A DNA stretch of 64,000 bases from Carallia brachiata. Its lineage: Eukaryota; Streptophyta; Magnoliopsida; Malpighiales; Rhizophoraceae. The stretch lies in contig JADCRB010000057.1 in the NCBI GenBank assembly GCA_021464245.1, forward strand, positions 1,737,859-1,801,858, given 5' to 3'. Below the pieces are notes generated by a model. The model saw only the letters and a program-made list of their open reading frames with translations, did no database searches and had not been told where the DNA came from. The translations under genes and the position numbers were made by a program. Below are positions 22,702 to 34,768 of this stretch, piece by piece (positions within the stretch are counted from its first letter, which is position 1; every line of letters starts with the position of its first letter).

Positions 22702-24598
22702 ATTCGCTTTATAATTTATTAATGGTGAAGCTCTTGAGTTTGTTGGGAGCATACAATATGACTTCATCAAGATTGCATTGGCTTCACTTTAAAAGGAACA
22801 AAACATAGAGAAATTTTAGCAAAGAAATATGCATGTTTGATTGATGGAAAGATATTGCCATAAGAAAAAAAAAAAGAGATAAATCTTACAAACACGCAAT
22901 ATACCAATGACATCGAGATGGTGACAAGAAAACTAAAAAGGAATTTTTATTATGACTCATTTTTTTTCATTGAGGATCACTTGGATGCATGCAGTCGTAG
23001 TCAAAATTTTGGCCACCAATGTCAGAGGTAGTTCAAGTGTTGTTGCGTTCAGTTCAACGAACAAGTATGAACATGAGAGATGATCTTGCAGCTTTTAGAA
23101 GGACGAAGTATTTTGACTACTAGCTACCTTTACTTGTTGTTAGGGAAATTTTCAAAATAAAAGTTGTGTCCTTTAATTAATTTGGTAGTTATGGAGACAC
23201 GTTGAAGAGTTGTGTTTATTGGGACCAAAAGACGTACCTCTTGGCCAAATAACTGCCTAATTATTCTCTTTATAAATATGTGAATTGGGCAGTCATATAG
23301 ATATAGAGAAAATAGAAAAATTCATATACATTTTGAGAGCAATTTTTGGATATTACAACAACTTCTCGAGGGCTCAATTTTAGTATTGCAACCTGTAGTC
23401 GAGTATGTTTTATTTTATTTTATGAGGGGGTTCACATTATATCTCTGTTGCAATTTAGTGAGAGCAAATTTTCCTTAAGAAGAGTGGCATTATTATATGA
23501 TTTGAAGTAATTCTTTCATTTCTAATTTTACCCTCTTTCTTGTTCCAACAATCTTAAGATAAAATTATTCTTCGTGATTGGAATCTCTACAGAATTGACT
23601 TCTAAATCCTAGAATGGTCAAGTAAGTTTTGAATGATTAAAATATGTCTTCTTTTAACTGTTTACATATTTTAGAAAGACATTGATCGCATGCTTGATTT
23701 GCTTGATTTCATATACGTATTGGAAAAAGCAACGAAATGTGACTCTTTGCCATACCCCATCTACGTTGAAATGACATATTTAAAAAAAAAAAATGCATGT
23801 GAGTGAGTATGGCAGGGGTTTATTACCAGACCATTGTCCTTTGGGTAATATTGATTTCCTAAATACATCGGCATGCAAGGTTTTGACAATACGATAAAAC
23901 AAACGAGTCATACATAAGTGGCTGCCTTTTTATGGCTTTTGGATTTTAAATCCAAGAAACAAGAGCAGGAAAAGACAAAAATTAGTGATATTAAAGAAAA
24001 TGGTTAATTCTTTTAAATGGAATATAAAAATAGAAAACAAAAAAAATGCATGAGTTTAGGACTTGGAAAGAAAAGACATGGAATAAATTATAGGTTGATA
24101 ATTCTTGACTAATATTTTCCAAGTATCATTGTGTGCATGCTGAACAATTAAATGATTGCATGGTTTATGTAGCCAAGAAAGCAACTTTATAATATAAGAG
24201 TTTCGTGGGTCTTTATAAAAGAAAGGATAGAACAGACTCCTTGACCCACTGGGTACACATGAATGATAATTATATACATGAACGGTCACTTCTACATAGT
24301 GCTAGTTATTTACGTGAATACTCAATTCTATGTATTGGGATCATGACTTTTGGTCAGTGTGGCTGTTGCATCTAGTTTGTGCATAAATATTAGTGAAGAT
24401 AGTCTCTCCACACACGTCCACACATATGACTTTTGGAAATCAATTCATGATCAGTGAGAGTTGTTTATGAAACAAGGGAAATAAATTGCTTTTTATGTAA
24501 CTGTGTGTAAATAACTTCAAGAATCTTGAAATACACTAAAAGGTAGTGTCATGTACGTGCATGGAAAGCATACATATAGTTGTCTATGCATGATGGTT

Positions 24599-24642
<44 letters not shown>

Positions 24643-24866
24643 AATTGGACATACATGATAATTTGTTTGAAATGGTCCAAATGTGGTCTCTGAACGATGG
24701 TTATTTACAACAACAAAATTTTATAGCCACCAGAATTTAGTCAATTAGACTTCAACCACCGATGGGATAAGGAATGGTTAATTCCTTAGAGTATAGAAAG
24801 GTAGACATAAGAATACAACAATGGTAAGAACCAAAGAATTATTTGGCACAGATTTTCCTTCTTTTA
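22702..24866. other. Upstream region of CYP716 pseudogene 1 and spacer
   Basis: Bases 22702-23137 are homologous to 39471-39840 upstream of CYP716 pseudogene 2. The match breaks at about 23137. A (TA)n run lies at about 24609-24639. No host gene is seen from there to the LINE at 24867. Confidence 0.5.
23138..23552 (+). mobile_element. Candidate solo LTR
   Basis: Starts TGTTAGGGAAATTTTC exactly where homology to the paralogous upstream region ends. It contains a TATA box (CTTTATAAATATG at about 23270) and ends GTTCCAACA. The TG...CA ends and promoter fit a solo LTR, but I found no 5-bp target duplication. Confidence 0.3.
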
Positions 24867-27428
24867 AGGACCCTTCTTACCGAAATGAGTTGCTCCGAAC
24901 GAAACGAGCTTTGTACCGAGGTGTCAAATCACAGACAATGTTGTATCTTGCAAGAAGCACTGCATACTTTGAGGGGATTACGTGGCAGGAAAGGCTTTAT
25001 TGTTTTTAAACTTGACTTAGAGAAAGCCTATGATAGGCTTTGATGGACATTTATCCGTAGCACATTAGAGGAGTTGGGATTGCCTTGAAATTGGGCACGG
25101 CTGATTATGGAATGTGTGTCTTCTACAAGGATGAGGTTGTTGTGGAATGGTGGCCTAACGGAGCCTTTTTCATCAACTAGGGGACTTAGGCAAGGGGACC
25201 CTTTGTCCCCATGTTTATTTGTCATCTGTATGGAATGTTTGAGTCATTTGATAGATGGGGCGGTGGACGCGGGTATTTGGAAGCCTTTATTCATCTCTAA
25301 GAAGGGGCCTGGGTTATTCCATTTTTTGTTTGCTGATGACGTGATTTTATTTGCTAAAGCTTCAGTCTCACAGGAATCGGTAGTCAAGAAGTGCCTGGAT
25401 GACTTTTGTGAGGTTTCGAGTTAGAAGGTCAGTCTAGCGAAGTCCAAGATTCTTGTATCTCAGAATGTGGAGAAGCAAGTTGCTAGATCCTTTAGTGCGG
25501 CTTGTGGTTTTAAGTTGACTGAAGATCTTGGTAAATATTTGGGGATGCCCACTTTAAATGATGGGCTCGCGGTATCTGCTTATAAAGGCATCATTGAGAA
25601 GATTCAGAATTGATTGGCAGGGTGGAAGACTCAGCAACTCTCTTTTGCAGGCTGTTTGACTTTGATTAGGTCAGTGACTTCCTCTATTCCAGCCTTTGCT
25701 ATGCAAATAGTTCCCCTCCTTATGACTGTGATTGAAAGATTGGATAGATTGAATAAAAGTTTTTTGTGGGGAGCACATCAATTAGTCCACAAGGGTTTAT
25801 CTTGTGAATTGGTGTGAAGTGCGCAGACCAAAACACGAAGGGGCATTGGGAATTTGAACGGCCAAAAATGCTAAACTTGCATTTCTAGCAAAATTGGGAT
25901 GGAGGTTCATTACTGAACCTGGCAGCCTTTGGGTGCAATTGTTGCGAGGTAAGTATTGCCGCAGAGTGGAGAGCTCCATCCAATTTAAAAAAGTAGCTTT
26001 AGTCACTTAGTAGGGGATGGTTTGGGGAAAAGGGTTGCTGGAAGGAAATTGTAAGTGGTGGCTAGAGAATGGGTCCACTATTAAATTTTGGACTGATTTG
26101 TGGTTACTGGATGTGCCTTTGCAATCCCTTGCACTGATGCCCTTAAGTCAGCAGGAACTGCTACACCCAGTAGCTTATTATTGGAAGCTCGACATTGGTT
26201 GGAATTGGCTTGACCTTGAAACTTTGTTGCCAATGACTGTTTGTCAATCTTTGGCAGCACACTTAGTATCTGATGATCTTCACAATAGAGACAGGTTGTG
26301 TTGAGGCCCGTCCTCTGATGGCCAATTTTCAGTGTAGGAGGCTTACATGGCCTCAATTCGGTGGGATACAGTCCCTTGTTGGAATCCAAAACTGAACACG
26401 ATTTGGAAACTCAAGGTGGTAGAACAGGTACGGTGCTTTATATGGCAAGTCTCTAAAGGTCGTATCCTCTCAAACCAAGAGAGATGGCATGGAGGTCTCT
26501 CTAATTCACCCATTTTCTGTTTATGTGGCATATATGATGAGTCTACTTTACATTTGTTGAGGGATTGTCAATTAGTTGCAGGATTATGGGGCTCTTTTAT
26601 GCCTTCGAATAGGAGAGCTAAATTCTTTTATGGCTCTTGACCAACCTTACCCCCGTGCAATCCAATGCTTGGTTGAGGGATGAATGGCCAATGATCTTTG
26701 CAGTGGCGTGTTGGTACCTATGACAGTAGAGAAATGAGTTTTGCTTTTGGGGAGTTAGATGCCTCAATTATGCTACGGAGCCCATTCTTGATATGGTCAA
26801 GGCTGGACTTGATGATGAGATAGATCTACTAGTCGTGGGAAGAAAACAACCTAGCCCAAGGCACTTAATTGTCTGGGAATGACCAAGCAAGGCATGGACT
26901 AAAGCCAATACTAATGGAGCTTGCAAGCATGGGCATGCGTGCGTTGGGGGAGTCTTCAGAAACTCTTGGGGTCACTGGGTTGGGGGCTTTACCCTTGACA
27001 TTGGTTTTTGTGAAATTGTTGTAGCTAAACTTTGGGGTCTTTATCATGGGCTAGACCTAGCGTGGCAGTGAGGTATTCAAAAGCTTTGGCTTGAATCTGA
27101 CTCATTTATGGTTGTAAATAGTCTGGCCAAAGATGTTCTTTCCACCCATATGCAGGCCAATCTCATTCTTGCTTGCCAGAATATGTTGAAGTGGGATTGA
27201 CATGTTCGCATTACCCATGTGCTTAGAGAAGGGAATAAAGCAGCTGATTAGATTGCAAATCTAGTTGAAACATTGGACTGGGGCTTCATCTTATGGCCAA
27301 GCCTCAAAATGGCATTTTGCACTTGCTGTAGCAGGATATTATTGGGGTCCAATGGTTCCGTAGTTTGTTGTTGTAAGACTGTTATACTCCTAACTTTCGA
27401 ATCTCCTTTTATAAACAACAAAAAAAGA
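24867..27428 (+). mobile_element. LINE (L1-type, RNase-H-bearing) remnant, copy 1
   Basis: A decayed non-LTR retrotransposon. Reverse transcriptase motifs are readable across stops: FKLDLEKAYDRL (about 25010), GLRQGDPLSP (about 25190) and the catalytic box FADDVILFAK (about 25330). A zinc-binding RT-associated region follows (VRCFIWQVSKGRILSN, CLCG..DESTLHLLRDC; 26430-26580). A degenerate RNase H domain comes last (26890-27250, with ESD and HVLREGNKAAD). Many in-frame stops. The 5' end is missing relative to copy 2. The 3' end has an A-rich tail before GTTAGAG at 27429-27435. Confidence 0.88.
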
Positions 27429-27638
27429 GTTAGAGTAATAATGTTTATCCCTATTAAATATCATGATTAAACTTTTAGAATATGCTTATAAAGAAGAAAT
27501 GAAATTAAAAAAATATGAGAGCCCCTTGGCCCATTGGACCAATACCTCTTGGGCTAGCCCGAAAGAATAATATCTATATTAATAAATTTATGGGATTAAT
27601 TAAATGAGGACTCATATGTCAATATTTTACCCATAAAG
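27429..27638. repeat. Spacer flank of LINE copy 1
   Basis: About 210 bases homologous to 37523-37735 and, with insertions, to 16755-17240. It ends abruptly at about 27638, where the OSC-B exon 2 fragment begins. Confidence 0.7.
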
Positions 27639-28343
27639 AGAAACATGGGACTCCGGTAATCCCCAGGCCAATGACCATCATGTGCCTGGATCGTTGAATA
27701 AAAATTAATTGCCCTCCGTAAAGTAGTTGTTACTGCATCTTCTGTTACACTTTCATAATCTTCAACTTTTATTTGTGGCAGATTCAGACACTTATTCTCC
27801 TTCGCAAACTATGCTTCAGGACAAGGAATAGGAATAAAAAAGGCAGCAAAAGGGAGTCTAATGCAACATTAATTTCTCATTTAATCTCTATGAAGAGAAC
27901 GACGATGATGACGCACACTGCATTGAAATAGTAAAGTGATCACAACCCAAAAGTTTAATCGGATGTTTAATTGGACCGAAAGCATTATATTACATTGTAC
28001 CTTCACTTGGAAAGAACAAACTATTTATACCAATTTGTGTTTGACTCTTTCATTTCCCTAAATGCTCCATGGTAGCATAAATACTGCTTGAAAATTCCCA
28101 GCACCACCCCATCAGAGTGATTGCATTATTCATGGTGCACAAACATTATTACCTTGCACATATAATTTGTTTCTCCAAGAATGAAAGACCATAGTTACAT
28201 CAATAAACATGGGGGAAAACAAAAAGGGTCTGGCCATTCAGAACAATTCATTAAGCAAGAACTCGATTAACGGAGAAACAAAAGTGGATTTGTTCACTTC
28301 ACACTGCATATAACCTACACACAGAGCCCACGTGTGAGAGGAC

Positions 28344-28413
<70 letters not shown>

Positions 28414-28942
28414 CGGCACATAAATGTTCACCATAAATCCTTTCGTACAGATTCCATATAAAAAAAGATTAAATTTACATCGCCAATAGCCCTACGACTT
28501 GTGATGACTCATTAGTACCCAGAATAACAAGAACTGAACAGTCTTTCAAAAAAAAAAACAGTTATTTTCAAGAAAAAATTGAATGATTTTCTTTTTCAAG
28601 AAAACAATCAAGAATTGAATAATTGTTTTCAAGATGACAAGCAATCAAGAATGTAATAATTAATTCAAGACAACAAGCAATCAAGAACTGGACAACTATT
28701 TTAAGTATCTAATTTCTGGGTCAGACTTAGACCTGAATCCTCATGAGAAGATCAGAACTGTGGCGTTTCTCAAACCTATGATCTCAGAAATTCCGGCAAG
28801 CGTTTTCCACCTCCAAAAGCTCATCTGGGGCCTCAACCTCCTGACAAAACTCCCATAGCTGGCGCCCCACATTATTGTTCAAACTCCTTAGCCATGGACC
28901 ATTCTCACCTACAGTTTCTGCCCCCATCTTAAGCCTCCACAT
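27639..28942 (-). pseudogene. Oxidosqualene cyclase fragment, exons 1-2 (OSC-B)
   Basis: Exon 1 is 28942-28733 (70 codons, MWRLKMGAETVG) and exon 2 is 27808 down to about 27639, where it is cut short before its donor site. Codon 53 of exon 1 is TGA (28784-28786, CRNF*DHRFEK), where OSC-A and OSC-C have CGA. The rest of the gene is absent, and LINE flank sequence follows directly. The bases just before the ATG are not the OSC promoter but intron sequence of P450 CYP-C. A long A run followed by (TA)n lies in intron 1 at about 28350-28410. Confidence 0.9.
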
Positions 28943-29031
28943 TTGCTTCGGGAGATATGCATGGAATTTTTTTTTTTTTTTTGTGTGGATATGCATGGAA
29001 TTGAAAGCAAGAGGAGATGGGAAAAATATAC

Positions 29032-29975
29032 CGCAATGACAGTCTTAATGTCTTTCCTCGTAATGTTAAATTCTGAACTATCATCATCTCTGTAAACTTT
29101 CAACAGAATATCCATCAAATCATTCTGATCTCCTGTTTGGCTTTCTTCATTGCCTCTGCTTTCTTCTCGTGCTCCTCCAAGATCTTCTCCAGTAACTCGT
29201 CAAACTTTCTATTCAGATCCCTCAGCCGTTTCGCATACAACCAAGAACCCAGTATTTTCAAAGGACCATCAAAAGCGTTAACAATCAACAGCGTTGGAGC
29301 AAGTTTAAGTGACCCATCTACCAGCTCTCTACACTTCTCTGCCTCATTATCTTCCCCGGAGCACCTTGTGCTCATCACCATCCTACATATACCGTTGTTT
29401 GTTGCCCTCTTTATCTCACTAGATAGATCTATAATCTCACTTTTACAAGCTTTGTCTATTATTCTATGCAATAATTGCGTAAGTTCATCGCGTCGAACGT
29501 TCCAAGATCTCGATATCTGTTTCGCAGAAAGCAATTCTGTCACGCAAAGCTTTGTTGCAAATCTCCTGAAATCTCCGTATGGGGCACCTGTTAGCCCTGA
29601 CTTCCCAAATACAATGCCATCATACACACCGTTTTTTCTCCTGTCGCAGAAAATAAGGTCCTGCGTTCTGTATATCTCCGTGGCGAGTGCCGTGGATGAG
29701 ACTAGGAGGCACTCTAAATTGCCAAAGCGGAGGTGGATGAGGGGGCCGTGCTTGGAAACGAGGTTTTGGAAGCTCTTGTGGAATTCTAAGCTTAAGCGGT
29801 GAATATGACCGAAAAATGGAATCGCCGGTGGCCTTGGAGGGAGACGGAGTTGCGTGGTTGGATTTGTGGATTTCCTGGAGAGTGAGTAGTAGAGAAGAAT
29901 GATGGAGACAAGCCATACGACGAGGAGGATCGCCAAGTTGCCTTGCAAGGTATCAGTAAGGAAGGTGGCGGCCAT
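29032..29975 (-). pseudogene. Cytochrome P450 exon 1 only, CYP71 clan (CYP-C)
   Basis: A near-identical paralogue of CYP-B exon 1. It begins MAATFLTDTLQGN, then an anchor, hinge LPPRPPAIPFFGH, C-helix DFRRFATK (Trp of WxxxR is Arg) and VRRDELTQLLHR. A one-base deletion relative to CYP-B after HEKK (about 29150) shifts the frame. In the other frame the text continues to DLMDILLKVYRDDDSSEF and ends at the donor site GCG|GTATAT (29032). Exon 2, with the ExxR and heme motifs, is missing. About 90 bp downstream, in the remains of the intron, OSC-B begins in the same direction. Confidence 0.92.
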
Positions 29976-30092
29976 GGTTAGCATGCGGTTTCATGCAAGT
30001 ACGCAAAGTGCTAAAAAAAACTTCGTTTATGGATCTAAAAAAGTTGATAATCAACCTCCGGGTTTAGTTCCATAAATTGAGAAGTATATATA
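29976..30092 (-). promoter_or_regulatory. 5' leader and TATA box of CYP-C
   Basis: TATATATA at 30085-30092 (minus strand) lies about 110 bp before the ATG, a plausible core promoter. The segment 29985-30052 has no counterpart in CYP-B. Confidence 0.45.
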
Positions 30093-31690
30093 GATCAGTG
30101 ATGTCGATAAATTCAATCAAAGTTGACAAATTTCTCGTCGGTATCATTTAATTTTGCCTTGTAATTAAATATCGGTAGATGTTTCACCTATCTATCACTA
30201 TCCTATAGAATTAAAAAATTAGAAAATAGAAGGTCGATATAATTAAATTGTATCACGTGAATAAGATTGAAATTAGAGTTTAGGGTTTAGGTTTTTAGAG
30301 TTTAAAGTTTAGGATTTAGAGCGAAGAAAAGTATAATTTATTCTTAATTTGTTTATAATTTTCTGGCAATAATGTCATCTTCTTGCTAAAAAAAATGTCA
30401 TCTTGCTTTTACCTTCCCTTAATTTGTCTCGATTAAGGTGTTTCTCTGATTAAGGTGTTTCTCTGTTGTATCTCTCTTTACCAACCTATTTAAAAGAGAC
30501 AATTTTTATTTTTTTTCCTCCTTAGCCTGTTGAATACTTAGTCTTGACTCGGAATCAATTCACAAACACTATCTTTTAGTTTAAGGTTTTTTTTTTTAAT
30601 CATAAAATAAACTTCTCTAATTTCTCTATACATATATACGAGCTAAACTTCAAGGCCAGAATTTCATTTCTTCTTCCCTACTTTACAAATTACCACTTTA
30701 TAAAACATTCGAAGTTGAATAATGTGTTTGAAACCCAAATCAAGATTTAAGAAAGCAAAGAAAGTATAATAATTTTCAAGCAGCAAAGGTTCATCAGGTC
30801 CGTGCAAAATCTATAAATAATTAAGTACAGCCAAGTTAGTTGAGGCTTTAAGACGATCATGTGGGAGCACAAAAAATTAATTCATAGTAGAATCCCAAAT
30901 CGTTTTTTTTTTGGGGGGGGCGGCGGGGGGACGGGGGCTGGGGAGGTCTAATGGTGCTAGTTGCCACCAGGTAAGTATTTGCCTAACCTGTAAATAACTT
31001 TGCCTAACCAATAAGTAATTTTGGTCCAACCGGCGTTAGTTCGGTTCTAAGTGGACTCCAACCTAGCTTGCTTCAAAGCCCATTTCACTTTGACTTGCTT
31101 GAGGTACTTATTATTCTAACTCATATTTTTCTAACTATAACATCCACATAATTTTATATTATATAAATTTATTTAATAATGTTTTTTAAATTTCAACTAG
31201 GTTCCATTAATTTTTTTTTAACTCACATATGAAGTTAAGTTAATATAATTCACATCTTTAATAAGTTAAGTTAGAAATTCTCTTGCGAATTTTTTATTAC
31301 ATCAGATTTCATATTTGAGAGTGTTTTAATAAAGATTCCTTGCACCTGGAGCTTTATTATTCGCGCTTAAGCTCTAAACTATTGCTAGAAAGACGAAGAA
31401 ATATCGATGGTCTTAAGACCAAAATTTTTATTGTTGCTTCTTGATACCCCGGGAGTAAGTCTTTCTTCTAATGTTTGTTTCGGAATGTTGATGAGCTTAC
31501 TTTTAATGATGGCCGGTGTTGGTGAATTGATTTCCAGCCAAGCCAATTGTGGCATGAATAATGCCGTTTTGTGCCCAGAAAATTTTCCCACATTCAAGTC
31601 CAGCCTCGAAGCTGAAGATGAGGTGGATAAAAAATTATGCATATTAAAAAGAATAATCCTTTTCTTTTTCAAGATTTTGATCAACTAAAA
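30093..31690. repeat. Segmentally duplicated spacer, copy 2 (first part)
   Basis: Homologous to 13116-15510 and 50086-52510. It has a G-rich stretch at about 30913-30946. The conserved GGTCTTAAGACC block and its minus-strand PKQTLEERLTPGVSRSNN frame lie at 31405-31550. No host gene identified. Confidence 0.7.
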
Positions 31691-34600
31691 TTCGTACGTA
31701 CATTTGCATGATTATAATAAGATTTTTTTTAATAAAAATAAGATAGTATAAATGATACCTTACAGTCTTATTGTAAAAAATTGTGGGTACACCTAAGAGA
31801 AGTATTAAGTTATCGGCTCAGTCATGCTTTCAGCATGACAACGTTATTAAGTTATCGGCTCAGTCATGCTTTCAGCATGACAACGTTTTCACATTACAAC
31901 TGGTTCACAATAGTTGGTGGTTAATTATTATAAGTTTCATGGAAGGGAGGGCTACAATTCTACCTTATATAGTTATATATACCCGAAGGGAACTTGAGAA
32001 ATAGTAGGTTTTCTGTTTCTTTTTTGTTTTATTAAGAAGTATATTGGGTTGGATAACTTTTTTTTTTTATATTTATAAATCACACTGCTTTTTTTTCAAA
32101 ATTTAAACTTCAAATCTTTAAAATAAAAGTTCATACTTTAACCAGTATGACATTCTCTAAGGGATGGTTTTCTTTTGTTTTTTTGTTTTTGCATGGTTGC
32201 ACGTAAAATCAATTTATAGTTAATTTCTGCTAATTATAAATTTTTTTCACTAGTTTTTTTTTGTCAAATTCTCCGGAAAAATTCAATGGACGGGCAGAAA
32301 AACAGGATAGGAGCGGGTCGATATTTGAATAAAATAATATTATTTGTACTGTATATATTAATGTTTATAAATAAAATAATATTATTTTTATTGTATAAAT
32401 TATTGTTTGAAAAAAAATAATAATAATAATTTGTTCTTATAGTGTCCGTCGCCAATCCTTCTGTCTTCCCAACTTCCTCTCTCTGTATGGAGTTCTTTTT
32501 TCTCTCCTCGTTATCAATACAAAATTGATGGCTAGAGGATAGCTGTTCATGGAGGGAGAGAGAAAGAGGAATGGTGGGTTTTTTTTTTTTTTTTTTAAAT
32601 TTATGTTATATATATAATAATTAAATTTAACGTGTAATAAAATTAAGTATAAAGATTCATGAAATTTATGTATGTATGTGTTAAAATTAATGTGTAAATA
32701 TATATATATATATATATAATTAATTAATTAATTAATTAATGTACAATAAATTTAATGTTAATTTATAATTTACATAAATTTAAAAAAAGAATAGATTACC
32801 ATAAATACCCTTATCTGTGAGAATCCTTTCGGCTATCAAAGTTGTAATCAATATAAGGCTAGTTGGCAGTTTAGTGTCTGCTTAATCTCTGAAAGGATCT
32901 TTGACTTTTGAATCTTCAAGAAAATAATAAACTACACATTATTTAACAAAGAGTCTACTTTCAAAAAGCAAAAAAGATAGGAGGCATCTATAGACAAGAT
33001 GAACAGACGTGATCTGGATCGTCCATTGCAAATACAAAAACCAAGCAATTAAAATAATTAATTATAATTAACGATTCAAACTGTATTGTATCCATCGTTA
33101 AATCTTGTGTTAACAAAGTTTATTGAAAAAAAAATTATATATTTATATTAGATAGGCGCTATGTCCTTTTGGTAAAAAATGTGCCACGTCGAGCAAACTT
33201 AGGAGTATCAACATTTCCATTAGACCCACCCAAAGGTTTGATTTTCGCCCAGGTTTGACAGAGCAATGCCCTAAATCTAATCAAGCCTACGATTAATAAC
33301 TGATGGAAAACTTAATTGTTAAGCTCTTCGGATAAAACCTAGGTGACTATGCAATTTTAATGCCCAATGCCAGCGTTTGACAAACTGACAGAGTTATTTA
33401 TTTCTTGGGTGATCAATCACCATAAACGGTCTTCTAAACAATGGTGTTGTCCAGACTATAAAAGAAGGAAAAAAAAAAAAGGAATTAGTCCAACGATCCA
33501 TAAAATTCCAAAACAAACAATATGTCCTGCATGTATCAGTTATAAAAGTCAAAAAGCTGGCGGCTGATTGCCCAGTGGTGTTAATTTGTATTCCAACTAA
33601 TGTCGCTATTAACTATCAAGCCGCTGCCAACTTGACATCTTGAGTCACATTATATGGATATATTAAATGATGAATAAAAAATAGTGTTAATGTAATAAAT
33701 TAATTATTTTATATAATTAAATAATTATTTTTTTTAACAAAAAAGTCAATAAAAAGTATATAATTGTTATAAATATTAATTAATCAATTATAAAAATTAA
33801 TTAGTCAATTGTACTGTATTTATTTTTTTGTGTATAACTTTTCATATCCGTGGATTGATGGGTTTGATACTAACAAAAATCCCATATTAGAGGCCCGCCC
33901 AATCAGACGTGCAAATAAGAAAAGGGTTAAGCTCGTCAGGCTAATAGCCTAATTTTGCCACTCAAAACTTACGTCAAGGAGTAATAATTTAGTAAGTGTA
34001 AATAGTGAATGAAGAACGAGAATGTACAAGAATTGCTTGCCGAAGGTAGTGGACGCTTTTGGTTCTTTTTCTTGGCACGAAAAATAGGAAAGTATAGGTG
34101 GCATTGCTTAGTCTTGTTAATAAAAGATGGTGTTAGTCACACAGCACAGTGGTATACTGCTACATTGAACTCACAAAAAAACAAATTGTATGGCACCTAA
34201 CAATGGTCATCAGTATCTCCTAAAATTGAAAGCAAATTGTTTGGTTCCTAACAAGAATCATCAGCATCTCTTAAAATTATGTGCGGTTAGACATATGTTT
34301 AGTCACATTAAACATTTTAATAATGATACGAATGCATGACCTCATAGTATGAGCAAAATCCTTTAACCACCACACAACAATGAGCAGTAGTATGGTTTTG
34401 GTATTTACAAGCCAAAAATGGACTAAACTTTGTGAGTTTTAATGAAATATTACATTGATATGATATGGACTTAGGTTGGCCGCCAGAGAGGTTGTCTAAG
34501 GTACTTAAGTGCTAACGGTAATAACCATTCGTGTCGAGAACACTGCACGGGAGCTAGGCCTGGAGTAATGAGCTTGAAGAAGATGGGTTCAAGAATAATG

Positions 34601-34761
34601 GGTTCCAAAGGTGCAGACTAAGAAGGCCTCGAAGTCCAATCAATATCATAAAAAATGCAAATAGGCTGTTACCTGACCCATGTGCAGCTTTGCCCAGAAA
34701 TTTTGCGCATAGGAAAAAACAATTCATGCATTTTTGCGGACCTTTAATTAATAAAAAATAT
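31691..34761. repeat. Segmentally duplicated spacer, copy 2 (second part)
   Basis: Homologous to about 52520-56028. Includes a 42-bp tandem duplication at 31804-31887, a (TA)n/(ATTA)n stretch at about 32698-32740, and conserved blocks around 32860-33600. Short open frames here are low in complexity and I call no gene. Confidence 0.65.
31804..31887. repeat. Tandem 42-bp repeat, each unit with a hairpin
   Basis: Two perfect head-to-tail copies (31804-31845 and 31846-31887). Each contains GTCATGCTTTCAGCATGAC, an 8-bp stem with a 3-nt loop. The paralogous site at about 52650 has one diverged copy. Confidence 0.85.
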
Positions 34762-34768
34762 GTTAGAG

